The notes: generated from the sequence alone by a model not told the origin. DNA of 9,394 nucleotides from Pseudomonadota bacterium (GCA_015222965.1 JADFWF010000131.1:1-9394); one strand, 5' to 3'. Shown: positions 1-6,251, counted from the stretch's first letter. Program-made: numbers and translations.

Positions 1-225
1 CAGCCTGAATTCATCTTGTTCCAATGCGGCGCTGACAGCATCAAAGATGACCCGATCACGCACATGGAATATTCAGAAAAAGCACATGCTCATGCGACAA
101 AACGTTTAACCGAGATCGCTGATAAATACTGTAATGGCAAGTTACTTGCTATGGGCGGCGGCGGTTATAACCACGATAACATCGCCAGGACCTGGACAGC
201 GGTTGTTAACGAACTGGCAAAATAA
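1..225 (+). CDS. AcuC-like / class I histone deacetylase family protein, C-terminal part (5' end outside window)
   Basis: The frame is open from base 1 and ends at TAA 223-225, giving the last 74 residues of a protein that starts before the window. The fragment carries two hallmarks of the arginase-fold, zinc-dependent deacetylase family. QCGAD at fragment residues 8-12 ends in an aspartate that aligns with a metal ligand of class I HDACs. GGGGY at 52-56 ends in the tyrosine that stabilises the transition state. NHDNIARTWTAVV after it matches the usual C-terminal helix. Bacterial members include AcuC (acetoin utilisation, deacetylation of acetyl-CoA synthetase) and acetylpolyamine amidohydrolases; the short ending just after the GGGGY helix fits AcuC better. 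The true substrate cannot be told from this piece. The gene converges on the lipoprotein gene with only 24 bases between stop codons, and I see no terminator hairpin there. Confidence 0.88.
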   Translation, partial: QPEFILFQCGADSIKDDPITHMEYSEKAHAHATKRLTEIADKYCNGKLLAMGGGGYNHDNIARTWTAVVNELAK

Positions 226-249
226 CCTTTCCGCAATTATGAGAAGAAT

Positions 250-807
250 TTATTTTTTAATCTCCAGAGTAAAAACCTCTCCCATCGCCTGGCGCATCTG
301 CGTTACCGACAAATATTTGTCATCCATCACATCCTCCCAGTGCTGGCAGGTCATCCGATAAACATCTTTCTGTTCCTCAGAATGCAGATACATCAACGTA
401 GCATAATTGAACACGTAGCTCTTATCTAACCAGCCGAGTGTCATAGCGCCTCCACTTGCTGCCAGCTGCGTACTTTTCTGCAACGCTGATGACTCGATAT
501 CATCTACAACTTTCACGATTTCAAAACGGTCCGGATTAACCGTCCGCTGCTGTTCACTCATGGTATAGATTTCAAACTTGCAGTTCGGCAGATAAAAATT
601 TACCTCCCCGTATTGCATCAGTTCACCATTTTGCACATACACGGCAACCTGATCGCCGCGGATGTCCACCTGCTGATTTAGTACCAGTGTCGAACCCACC
701 GGCACAGAATAGAACGCGGAGTCCTCATCCTTTACATCATTGACAGCGCAACCGGCCAGGACTGAAACAACCGACACGGCAAGATAATATTTGTATAACT
801 CACTCAT
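250..807 (-). CDS. Hypothetical lipoprotein with two mature-domain cysteines
   Basis: I do not recognise the family. I chose the ATG at 807-805 because GGAG lies 9 bases upstream (817-820); a TTG five codons earlier has no such support. The 185-residue product starts with a short signal peptide whose hydrophobic core (residues 9-18) runs into a lipobox, VLAGC, with the acylated cysteine at Cys20. Residue 21 is Ala, so by the enterobacterial Lol rule the protein would go to the outer membrane. The mature part is about 165 residues, mostly predicted beta/mixed, with exactly two further cysteines (Cys76 in LPNCKF and Cys154 in RMTCQHW) that could form a disulfide in the periplasm. There is no transmembrane segment after the signal. 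It is divergent from the SpmAB gene and convergent with the AcuC-like gene, so probably monocistronic. The lipoprotein assignment is strong; the function is unknown. Confidence 0.8.
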   Translation of the reverse strand: MSELYKYYLAVSVVSVLAGCAVNDVKDEDSAFYSVPVGSTLVLNQQVDIRGDQVAVYVQNGELMQYGEVNFYLPNCKFEIYTMSEQQRTVNPDRFEIVKVVDDIESSALQKSTQLAASGGAMTLGWLDKSYVFNYATLMYLHSEEQKDVYRMTCQHWEDVMDDKYLSVTQMRQAMGEVFTLEIKK

Positions 808-816
808 CTGGTTATA

Positions 817-820
817 CTCC
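817..820 (-). promoter_or_regulatory. Ribosome binding site of the lipoprotein gene
   Basis: The minus strand reads GGAG here, 9 bases before ATG 807-805. This decides the start in favour of that ATG over the TTG at 822-820, which overlaps the GGAG. Confidence 0.6.
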
Positions 821-834
821 AACTAACACTAACT

Positions 835-872
835 ACTGTCAAGAGCCGACTGTCAAGTAGCCAACGGTCAAG
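835..872. repeat. Three direct repeats of 14-15 bp in the divergent intergenic region (operator-like or -35-like array)
   Basis: The plus strand has ACTGTCAAG at 835-843, ACTGTCAAG at 849-857 and ACGGTCAAG at 864-872. Start-to-start spacings are 14 and 15 bases. Read on the minus strand, the unit is CTTGACAGT followed in two copies by nGGCT, so each copy also contains a TTGACA or TTGACC hexamer like a sigma-70 -35 box in the direction of the lipoprotein gene. I see no convincing -10 box at 16-18 bases from any of them. The array may be a set of regulator binding sites or a small tandem duplication. It lies between the divergent lipoprotein and SpmAB genes and could act on both. Confidence 0.5.
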
Positions 873-902
873 GCCGGGCAACAGCAATCCCTATCATCAA
901 TT

Positions 903-2132
903 ATGCTGACACATATCTGGTTTGCTTTTTTTGCAGTTTCATTTATTAGCGCCTGTTATCAATGGTTGATAAACGGACAGTCTGAAATTTTTTCTGCACT
1001 GATACAGTCCACCTTTGATATGGCTGGCCTGAGCGTTGAGATCTCGATCGGTCTCATCGGTGTGCTAGCGCTCTGGTTAGGTTTCTTCAAGATCGCAGAG
1101 CGCGCCGGTATGGTTCAATTATTATCGCGCGTACTCGAACCACTATTTTTAAAATTGATGCCGGGCGTACCTAAGAACCATCCTTCGCACGGCAGCATCA
1201 CCATGAATATCGCTGCCAACATCCTCGGCCTTGATAATGCCGCCACACCCATGGGACTGAAAGCCATGCAGGATCTGCAGACGTTAAATCCTGAAAAAGA
1301 CACCGCCAGCGACGCGCAGATATTATTCCTTGTCTTGAATACGTCTGCTGTTACCCTGTTACCGGTAACGATATTTATGTATCGCGCACAGCAAGGTTCG
1401 GCAGAGCCGACGGCTGTGTTCCTGCCCATACTAATGGCGACCAGCGCGTCCACCTTAACCGGTCTGCTATCCGTCGCTTATGTACAAAAGATCAACCTGT
1501 TCGATAAAACCATCGCGCTGTATTTTGCTGCCTTTGCCATTATCCTCGCCGGTCTGGCAAGCTTTCTGGTATCACTGCCGGCAGAACAGATGGCAGAGAC
1601 CTCCAGCCTGCTGGGCAATTTTATTTTATTTAGCATCATCATGCTTTTCCTGAGCGCCGGCTGGTTCAAAAAAGTGGACGTCTATGACGCCTTTATCGAA
1701 GGCGCCAAACAGGGCTTTGACATCGCCATCCACCTGATCCCCTATTTACTCGCCATGCTGGTCGCTATCGGTTTATTGCGCAGCAGCGGTGTACTTGACG
1801 GGCTGCTTTCTATCTTTGAGATGCTGTTCACTTTTCTCGGTTTCAACACAGACTTTATCCAGGCATTACCCACCGCTTTCATGAAACCGTTAAGCGGCAG
1901 CGGCGCACGCGCCATGATGCTGGAGACCATGAATACTCACGGCGTCGACTCATTTGCCGCGACAGTTTCAGCCATCATGCAGGGCAGTACCGAGACCACC
2001 TTTTATGTGCTTGCTGTTTATTTTGGCAGTGTCGGCATAAAAAAAGTACGCCACGCTCTTGCCTGCGCACTGCTCGCTGATGTGGCCGGAATTTCGACCG
2101 CAATCTTTGCTGGTTATTTATTTTTTCATTAA
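903..2132 (+). CDS. Fused SpmA-SpmB nucleoside-recognition (Gate) domain membrane protein
   Basis: This 409-residue, strongly hydrophobic protein joins the two spore-maturation-type proteins SpmA and SpmB, which are separate genes in Bacillus, in one chain. The N-terminal half has SpmA hallmarks: NIAANILGLDNAATPMGLKA (residues 102-121) and FLVLNTSAVTLLP (142-154). The C-terminal half has SpmB hallmarks: EGAKQGFDIAIHLIPYL (266-282), PLSGSGARAMM (329-339) and GSTETTFYVLAVYFGSVG (361-378). Hydrophobic stretches suggest roughly eight to ten membrane segments. In Bacillus the pair is needed for spore core dehydration. The role of the fused form in non-sporulating Gram-negatives is not established; the Gate-domain fold suggests transport. 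ATG 903 has no clear Shine-Dalgarno, but no better start is visible. The TRAP cluster starts 49 bases downstream on the same strand without an obvious terminator, so read-through is possible. Confidence 0.87.
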   Translation: MLTHIWFAFFAVSFISACYQWLINGQSEIFSALIQSTFDMAGLSVEISIGLIGVLALWLGFFKIAERAGMVQLLSRVLEPLFLKLMPGVPKNHPSHGSITMNIAANILGLDNAATPMGLKAMQDLQTLNPEKDTASDAQILFLVLNTSAVTLLPVTIFMYRAQQGSAEPTAVFLPILMATSASTLTGLLSVAYVQKINLFDKTIALYFAAFAIILAGLASFLVSLPAEQMAETSSLLGNFILFSIIMLFLSAGWFKKVDVYDAFIEGAKQGFDIAIHLIPYLLAMLVAIGLLRSSGVLDGLLSIFEMLFTFLGFNTDFIQALPTAFMKPLSGSGARAMMLETMNTHGVDSFAATVSAIMQGSTETTFYVLAVYFGSVGIKKVRHALACALLADVAGISTAIFAGYLFFH

Positions 2133-2181
2133 CGCTTTTTTAACTAGCTATTCCACACAGAATGATTTAAAACATATAGTT

Positions 2182-3054
2182 ATGAATAAATTCACACTAA
2201 GTAAATTCATTGCAATCAGCTTAACTTTGCTGACCTTATCGGCCTGTTCTATGAACAAGATGATGGTCGACATGTCCCTGCCCATGATCGAAGGCGGCAT
2301 AGAGGCGATGAATGCGGAACCTGACCTGCAACTGGCAGAAGATTCCATGCCCGCTAATATCAGTATGCTCAACGGCATGATTCAGCTCGACCCTGAGAAT
2401 GTGCGGCTTCATACCTATGCTGCACAGGCTTACTATGGCCTGTCCTATGGTTTCAATGAAGATAGCGATATCAAGCGTGCCGGAAAATTTTATCAGCGCG
2501 GACTCAAGCATGGCCTCATCGCACTTGAGCTGAGCGGTCTGAAAAATGCAAAAGACATAAACCCCGACGAACTTGAAGTACAGCTGCAAAAACTTGATAA
2601 AGACGACGTAGCAGCCCTGTTCTGGACCGCCAGCAACTGGGCCAAATGGGTAGACCTTAACCGTGATAGCGCAGAAAGCCTGATCCAGCTACCTAAACCC
2701 ACTGCCATGATGCAGCGCATCCTGGAACTGGATGAAACATTTTATTACGGCAGCGCGCATATGTACTTCGGTGTTTTTTATGGTTCCCGGGCACCTATGC
2801 TCGGCGGCAATTTTGAAAAATCCAGACAGCACTTTGACCGTGCCAGGGAAATTACCGATAACAAATTACTGGTTGCCGATTTACTGCAGGCACAATATCT
2901 TGCCCGGCAGATGTTTGATCAGGAAGACTTTCATCAGCGTTTAACCAAGATTATTGATGCACCTGAAGATCTATATCCGGAACTGACACTGCTAAACCAG
3001 ATAACCAAACGTAAAGCAAAATTATTGCTTAGCCAGGAAAAACAGTGGTTTTAA
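2182..3054 (+). CDS. TRAP transporter-associated lipoprotein, TatT family
   Basis: The frame is open from further upstream, but ATG 2182 starts a proper lipoprotein signal: MNKFTLSKF, a hydrophobic core, then LSAC with the lipidated cysteine at Cys22. An earlier start inside the SpmAB gene would bury this signal. No strong Shine-Dalgarno is seen. The 290-residue product matches the TatT family, helical TPR-like proteins that partner TRAP substrate-binding proteins. Recognisable parts are LDPENVRLHTYAAQAYYG (residues 69-86), ALFWTASNWAKWVDLNRDS (145-163) and MYFGVFYGSRAPMLGGNF (194-211) followed by FEKSRQHFDRA. In Treponema pallidum the TatT homologue forms an oligomer with pores and binds the P-component; that is known for the family and is not shown here. 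Ser23 after the lipidated cysteine predicts outer-membrane sorting. The 3' end overlaps the binding-protein gene by 10 bases, so the two are translated from one message. Confidence 0.88.
   Translation: MNKFTLSKFIAISLTLLTLSACSMNKMMVDMSLPMIEGGIEAMNAEPDLQLAEDSMPANISMLNGMIQLDPENVRLHTYAAQAYYGLSYGFNEDSDIKRAGKFYQRGLKHGLIALELSGLKNAKDINPDELEVQLQKLDKDDVAALFWTASNWAKWVDLNRDSAESLIQLPKPTAMMQRILELDETFYYGSAHMYFGVFYGSRAPMLGGNFEKSRQHFDRAREITDNKLLVADLLQAQYLARQMFDQEDFHQRLTKIIDAPEDLYPELTLLNQITKRKAKLLLSQEKQWF
3035..3038 (+). promoter_or_regulatory. Ribosome binding site supporting the GTG start of the TRAP binding protein
   Basis: AGGA lies 6 bases before GTG 3045, inside the last codons of the tatT-like gene. 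It supports the non-ATG start and coupled translation. Confidence 0.6.
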
Positions 3055-4154
3055 ATTTCCGTCAATTTTGCGCCCATAACAATACTTTTAAACAAAAAGC
3101 ATTTCACCTGCTGATAGCCAGCGCCTTACTCTTAAGCTGTCAGGCCGCCATAGCACAACAGGTCTATACATTAAAATTCGCCACCTTAATGCCCACCGGT
3201 ACAGCGTGGTCAAAACTGATGGACGACTGGGTAAAAGAAATCGAAGACAAGAGCAAGGGGCGCATCAAAGTCAAAATGTATTCTGGCGGCGTCATGGGTG
3301 ACGAACCGGATGTCCTGCGTAAGATTCGCAAAGGCCAGCTGCATGGCGGCCTGTTCACCGGTTATGGCATTGGCCGCATATACTCGCCCGCACGCGTTCT
3401 GGAAATGCCGTTCCTGTTCAAGAGTGTTGACGAGTCAGATTATGTGCGCGAACAGATGATGCCCGATATAGAGGCTGGTTTTCGTAAGAGCGGATTCGAA
3501 TTGCTCGGCTGGCCGGAAGTCGGTTTCATCCATTTCTTCTCAACCAGACGTATAACTTCAGTCGATGACATAAGAGATCTACGCATCTGGTTATGGCAGG
3601 GCGACCCGCTGGGTGAAGCGTTTTTTAAAGCTGCCGGCATTGACCCGATCCCGCTTTCGATCATGGATGTGTACACCCAGCTGTCAGCAAAGCATGGCAG
3701 TATCGATACCGTCTACACTTCCACTTTTGGCGCTATCGCATTGCAATGGTATTCGAAGCTCAAGTATGCAACCCACATCCCGCTAACCAACGCCATCGGC
3801 GGCGTTATCGTCAGCAATCGTTTTTATAACAAATTACCGGCAGATCTACAGCAACTGCTGAAGACCACTGGTAAAAAAATGGGTGATGACATACGACTCA
3901 ATGCCCGTGAAGAAAACAGAAAGAGTATCGGCCTGCTCGAAAAGAACGGCATCGAGTTCATGTTCGACTGGGATGAAGTGAACATGGACGAAATTCTGAA
4001 AATCCGGGACGACGCCGCTTTATATCTCGAACAGACGGATTACATCCCGGCGGAAATGTTTGCCAAGACGAAGAAAATGCTGACGGACTACAGGAACAAC
4101 CCGGCAAACAAATCGAATATAAAGCCAGACATGGCGCCACCATCGTCTAACTAA
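3045..4154 (+). CDS. TRAP transporter periplasmic substrate-binding protein, DctP/TatP family
   Basis: The start is GTG 3045 with AGGA 6 bases before it, overlapping the end of the tatT-like gene. The 369-residue product has a signal peptide with hydrophobic core at residues 20-31 and a likely signal peptidase I site after AIA (37/38). A cysteine at 32 (LLLSC) could be an alternative lipobox. The mature part follows the DctP pattern: YTLKFATLMPTGTAWSKLM (41-59), the SKGRIKVKMYSGGVMGDEPD region (70-89), EMPFLFKS (120-127), GDPLGEAFFKAAGIDPIPLS (186-205) and DVYTQL (208-213). In the usual LKIRVP-type motif an arginine binds the substrate carboxylate; here the matching stretch is LRIWLWQ (179-185), with Trp182 at that place. 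This suggests a ligand without the standard carboxylate clamp. The tail from residue 350 is hydrophilic, rich in Asn, Pro and Ser. It would deliver ligand to the DctQ/DctM pair encoded next. Confidence 0.9.
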   Translation: MVLNFRQFCAHNNTFKQKAFHLLIASALLLSCQAAIAQQVYTLKFATLMPTGTAWSKLMDDWVKEIEDKSKGRIKVKMYSGGVMGDEPDVLRKIRKGQLHGGLFTGYGIGRIYSPARVLEMPFLFKSVDESDYVREQMMPDIEAGFRKSGFELLGWPEVGFIHFFSTRRITSVDDIRDLRIWLWQGDPLGEAFFKAAGIDPIPLSIMDVYTQLSAKHGSIDTVYTSTFGAIALQWYSKLKYATHIPLTNAIGGVIVSNRFYNKLPADLQQLLKTTGKKMGDDIRLNAREENRKSIGLLEKNGIEFMFDWDEVNMDEILKIRDDAALYLEQTDYIPAEMFAKTKKMLTDYRNNPANKSNIKPDMAPPSSN

Positions 4155-4182
4155 TAATCTATAAATATAGCCAACACCACTA

Positions 4183-4641
4183 GTGATCGAAAAACTCGAA
4201 CAGTCCCTGGTCAAAGTTGAAAGCATCATCGCGGCGCTCAGCCTGTTTTTACTGCTAGCTCTTTCACTATTTCAAATCGTCACCCGCAACGTTTTCAATT
4301 TTGGTTATGCAGAGATCGAGATCATTAACCGCAACCTGCTGATCATATGCGGCGCAATGGGCGCTGTTATCGCAACTTCAAAACTGCGACATATAAAAAT
4401 CGATGCACTGACAGCATTTATGAAAGAGCACCATATACCCTTACTGCAATGTCCGCTGGCCCTGTTCTCTGCCACAGTCTGCCTGCTCATGTGCTACCAC
4501 GCGGGCATCTTCGTCATGGACGAATGGGAATATGCGCCATCAAATGAGCGCTGGGCACTGCCCTTTACCTTTATATATCCTTTCGGATTCGGCCTGCTCG
4601 GCCTGCACTTTCTTTTAATCTGTTTTAAAAAACCAAAATGA
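4183..4641 (+). CDS. TRAP transporter small permease subunit, DctQ family
   Basis: The product has 152 residues with four predicted membrane segments at about 13-33, 47-65, 87-108 and 127-147, the normal topology of DctQ. Characteristic features are QIVTRNVFNFG after the first helix, a TSKLRHIKID loop after the second, and the pair EYAPSNERWALPFTFIYPF before the last helix, where Trp and Pro are typical. GTG 4183 is the only reasonable start, since an in-frame stop lies just upstream and no early ATG exists; a Shine-Dalgarno is not evident. It lies 28 bases after the binding-protein gene, and its TGA overlaps the ATG of the large subunit as ATGA. In the family, DctQ is the small membrane partner needed for DctM function. 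Confidence 0.88.
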   Translation: MIEKLEQSLVKVESIIAALSLFLLLALSLFQIVTRNVFNFGYAEIEIINRNLLIICGAMGAVIATSKLRHIKIDALTAFMKEHHIPLLQCPLALFSATVCLLMCYHAGIFVMDEWEYAPSNERWALPFTFIYPFGFGLLGLHFLLICFKKPK

Positions 4642-5897
4642 TAATAGCGGCAATACTACTCGTTGTTATCGCTTTGCTAGGCGCGCCCTTATTCACCGTT
4701 ATTGCTGCCGGTGGTTTACTTGCCAGTCACAGCGCAGATATCAGCCCGGATATCCTGATCATCGAAATGAATCGGCTGGCATCATCACCCAATATGATCG
4801 CCATACCGTTGTTTACCTTTGCCGGCGTACTAATGTCGAGCGGTGGTGCACCGCAGAGACTGGTCAATTTTTACCGCGCCGCATTCGGCTGGATGCCTGG
4901 TGGCCTGGCCATTGTAGCCATCGGTGCCTGCGCTTTTTTTACCGCCTATTCCGGCGCCTCAGGCGTCACCATACTGGCACTCGGCGGACTGCTTTACCCC
5001 ATACTCAGGGGCGAAGGTTATAAAGAAAAATTCTCTCTGGGACTGCTCACTACATCAGGCTCACTGGGCTTGCTGTTCCCACCCAGTCTGGCCATCCTCA
5101 TCTACGGCATCGTGGCCGGGGTCAGTATCGAACATATGTTTTTTGCCGGCCTCGTTCCGGGCACCCTGCTTATGATCATGCTTGCCATCTACAGCATGTT
5201 CCAGGGTAGCAAGAACCATGTCATCAAACACAAGTTTGAATTAAGCACCCTGCTGACGACCATAAAAGGCAGCATCTGGGACCTGTTACTGCCTGTCGGT
5301 GTTATCACTGGCATCTTTGGCGGTTTTGTTTCCATCATGGAAGCTGCTGCGGTAACCGCCGCCTACGTCATCATTGTTGAGGTCTACATCTACAAAGAAA
5401 TAGATCTGCAAACACAATTCTTCGGCCTGCTTGTTGAAACCTGTGTATTGTTTGGCAGCCTGCTCGCTATCCTGCTGGTCGCACTCGGTCTAACCAACCT
5501 GATGATCGATGCACAGCTGCCGATGATACTTCTGAACAGCATCGAAGAGCACATCAGCAGTCCGCTGCAATTTTTACTGCTGCTAAATTTTTTCCTGCTG
5601 CTGGTCGGCGCCATGATGGACATCTTTTCCGCGATCATCGTCGTCGTCCCGCTGATCCTGCCTCTCGCTACACGTTATGGCATCGACCCGGTACACCTTG
5701 GCATTATCTTCCTCGCCAATCTCGAAATCGGCTATTCGACACCACCGGTTGGTATAAACCTGTTCATCGCAAGCCAGCGTTTTGGCAAGACCATCATCAC
5801 CCTGTTTAAATCAACGCTGCCATATCTGTTGATCATGTTCATCTGGTTATTAATGATTACTTATATACCCGAACTTTCCCTGTGGTGGAAAGATTGA
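4638..5897 (+). CDS. TRAP transporter large permease subunit, DctM family
   Basis: This 419-residue polytopic protein, close to the usual family length, is the ion-coupled transport subunit of the TRAP system. Family landmarks in order are IPLFTFAGVLMSSGG (56-70), FTAYSGASGVTILALGG (101-117), GSLGLLFPPSLAILIYG (141-157), GIFGGFVSIMEAAAVTAAY (225-243), MMDIFSAIIVVVPLILPL (326-343) and EIGYSTPPVGINLF (363-376). About a dozen hydrophobic segments are visible. ATG 4638 overlaps the small-subunit stop as ATGA and lacks its own Shine-Dalgarno, so translation is probably coupled. The C-terminus (ITYIPELSLWWKD) looks complete, but its stop codon TGA 5895-5897 shares its last base with the first base of the palindromic element that follows. 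Confidence 0.93.
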   Translation: MIIAAILLVVIALLGAPLFTVIAAGGLLASHSADISPDILIIEMNRLASSPNMIAIPLFTFAGVLMSSGGAPQRLVNFYRAAFGWMPGGLAIVAIGACAFFTAYSGASGVTILALGGLLYPILRGEGYKEKFSLGLLTTSGSLGLLFPPSLAILIYGIVAGVSIEHMFFAGLVPGTLLMIMLAIYSMFQGSKNHVIKHKFELSTLLTTIKGSIWDLLLPVGVITGIFGGFVSIMEAAAVTAAYVIIVEVYIYKEIDLQTQFFGLLVETCVLFGSLLAILLVALGLTNLMIDAQLPMILLNSIEEHISSPLQFLLLLNFFLLLVGAMMDIFSAIIVVVPLILPLATRYGIDPVHLGIIFLANLEIGYSTPPVGINLFIASQRFGKTIITLFKSTLPYLLIMFIWLLMITYIPELSLWWKD

Positions 5898-5922
5898 GGC
5901 AACTCTGATTAATTATCATAAA
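5897..5922 (+). repeat. Left terminal inverted repeat of the palindromic element
   Basis: It begins AGGCAACTCTGAT and ends ATTATCATAAA. It pairs with 6148-6173 over 26 positions with one mismatch. Its first base is the last base of the DctM stop codon. Confidence 0.85.
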
Positions 5923-5926
5923 ACCT

Positions 5927-6039
5927 GCGGGCTTTTAAGCGTACATATTCAAGGCATGTTTCGCAATGAATGCCCAGTAATATTTATTATGGGCCTTCAT
6001 AAGGAACATAACGCAGATGATGTGCGCTTAAAAGCCCGC
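5927..6039. repeat. Hairpin 1 inside the palindromic element
   Basis: The base of the stem is perfect over 15 bp: GCGGGCTTTTAAGCG at 5927-5941 against 6025-6039. It continues through one position that would be a U-G pair in RNA (5942/6024) to a 19 bp stem ending at 5945/6021. Bases 5946-5976 and 5990-6020 then oppose each other at equal length with frequent mismatches, closing with a well-matched tip (ATGAATGCCCA against TGGGCCTTCAT, one mismatch) around a 13-base AT-rich loop at 5977-5989. Confidence 0.8.
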
Positions 6040-6046
6040 CCTGTGG

Positions 6047-6143
6047 GGCTCTAGCCAAAAGCCAGACTCCGCGTTATTGCTTTTCATCGTGCAATAAGCA
6101 TGCTTTCAAAGCAATGCCTTGTTTCTGGCTTTTGGGTAGAGCC
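6047..6143. repeat. Hairpin 2 inside the palindromic element, with two possible inner folds
   Basis: Arms 6047-6065 (GGCTCTAGCCAAAAGCCAG) and 6125-6143 pair at 18 of 19 positions, the mismatch being G6054 against G6136. Inside, ATTGCTTT at 6076-6083 can pair with AAAGCAAT at 6108-6115. Alternatively TTATTGC at 6074-6080 can pair with GCAATAA at 6091-6097 over a 10-base loop. The two use the same bases, so the inner part can fold in two exclusive ways. AAGCATGCTT at 6096-6105 is a perfect short palindrome. Confidence 0.75.
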
Positions 6144-6147
6144 AGAA

Positions 6148-6173
6148 TTTATGATAATTTATCAGAGTTGCCT
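6148..6173 (-). repeat. Right terminal inverted repeat of the palindromic element
   Basis: The reverse complement begins AGGCAACTCTGAT, as in the left arm, and differs from it only at 6160. It ends 78 bases before the fadD start codon. Confidence 0.85.
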
Positions 6174-6251
6174 TAAAATAAGATGAAATATCGAACCGAT
6201 AGCGTTATTCTTATTCTATAGTTGTACTGGTATCAAATACGGAGAAATGAA
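6174..6251 (+). promoter_or_regulatory. fadD upstream region with ribosome binding site and tentative -10 box
   Basis: GGAGA at 6241-6245, 6 bases before ATG 6252, is a good Shine-Dalgarno and fixes the start. TATAGT at 6217-6222 could serve as a -10 box, but nothing like TTGACA lies at the right distance, so the promoter is tentative. ACTGGT at 6225-6230 resembles one half of the FadR operator of gammaproteobacteria; the opposing half is missing. If fadD has its own promoter it must lie here or inside the palindromic element. Confidence 0.35.

Larger units (their letters stand above)
5897..6173. repeat. 277 bp nested inverted-repeat element, MITE-like, predicted three-way junction
   Basis: The stretch between dctM and the fadD promoter region contains no open frame of note and is built almost wholly from inverted repeats. 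Outer arms 5897-5922 and 6148-6173 match as reverse complements at 25 of 26 positions (mismatch at 5910/6160). Inside are two side-by-side imperfect hairpins, 5927-6039 and 6047-6143, with only a 7-base spacer between them. Folded, this gives a three-way junction with a long closing stem. Terminal inverted repeats around non-coding DNA fit a miniature transposable element; covarying-looking G-U pairs and stacked long stems also fit a structured RNA. I see no convincing target-site duplication: AAGAT occurs on both sides (5890-5894 and 6180-6184) but at unequal distances from the ends. I cannot assign it to a known insertion sequence family. Confidence 0.8.

Noticed and set aside
811..816. TATAAC on the minus strand as a -10 box for the lipoprotein gene
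   Set aside because: It lies between the ribosome binding site and the start codon, so transcription starting there would lose the ribosome binding site.
808..822. TTG start five codons upstream of the chosen lipoprotein start
   Set aside because: The TTG at 822-820 overlaps the GGAG ribosome binding site that serves ATG 807, and the longer N-terminus adds nothing to the signal peptide.
1115..1453. 112-codon antisense frame inside the SpmAB gene
   Set aside because: It has no recognisable features and lies opposite a well-conserved membrane protein gene; it is a shadow frame, like the other antisense frames in the window.
2059..2181. In-frame extension of the tatT-like gene into the SpmAB gene
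   Set aside because: The lipoprotein signal begins at ATG 2182; the extension is translated from the SpmAB coding sequence in another frame.
3132..3143. Lipobox LLLSC in the TRAP binding protein
   Set aside because: A better signal peptidase I site (AIA/QQ) follows five residues later, as in typical soluble DctP proteins; left as an alternative only.
5890..6184. AAGAT flanks as a target-site duplication of the palindromic element
   Set aside because: The copies lie 2 and 6 bases from the element ends, which is not how a true duplication is placed; in AT-rich DNA a 5-base match is expected by chance.
6225..6240. FadR operator upstream of fadD
   Set aside because: Only one half-site (ACTGGT) is present; the inverted second half is absent, so it is not called as a feature.
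6222..6251. TTG start ten codons upstream of fadD
   Set aside because: No ribosome binding site precedes it, while ATG 6252 has GGAGA at the right distance and aligns with the E. coli FadD N-terminus.
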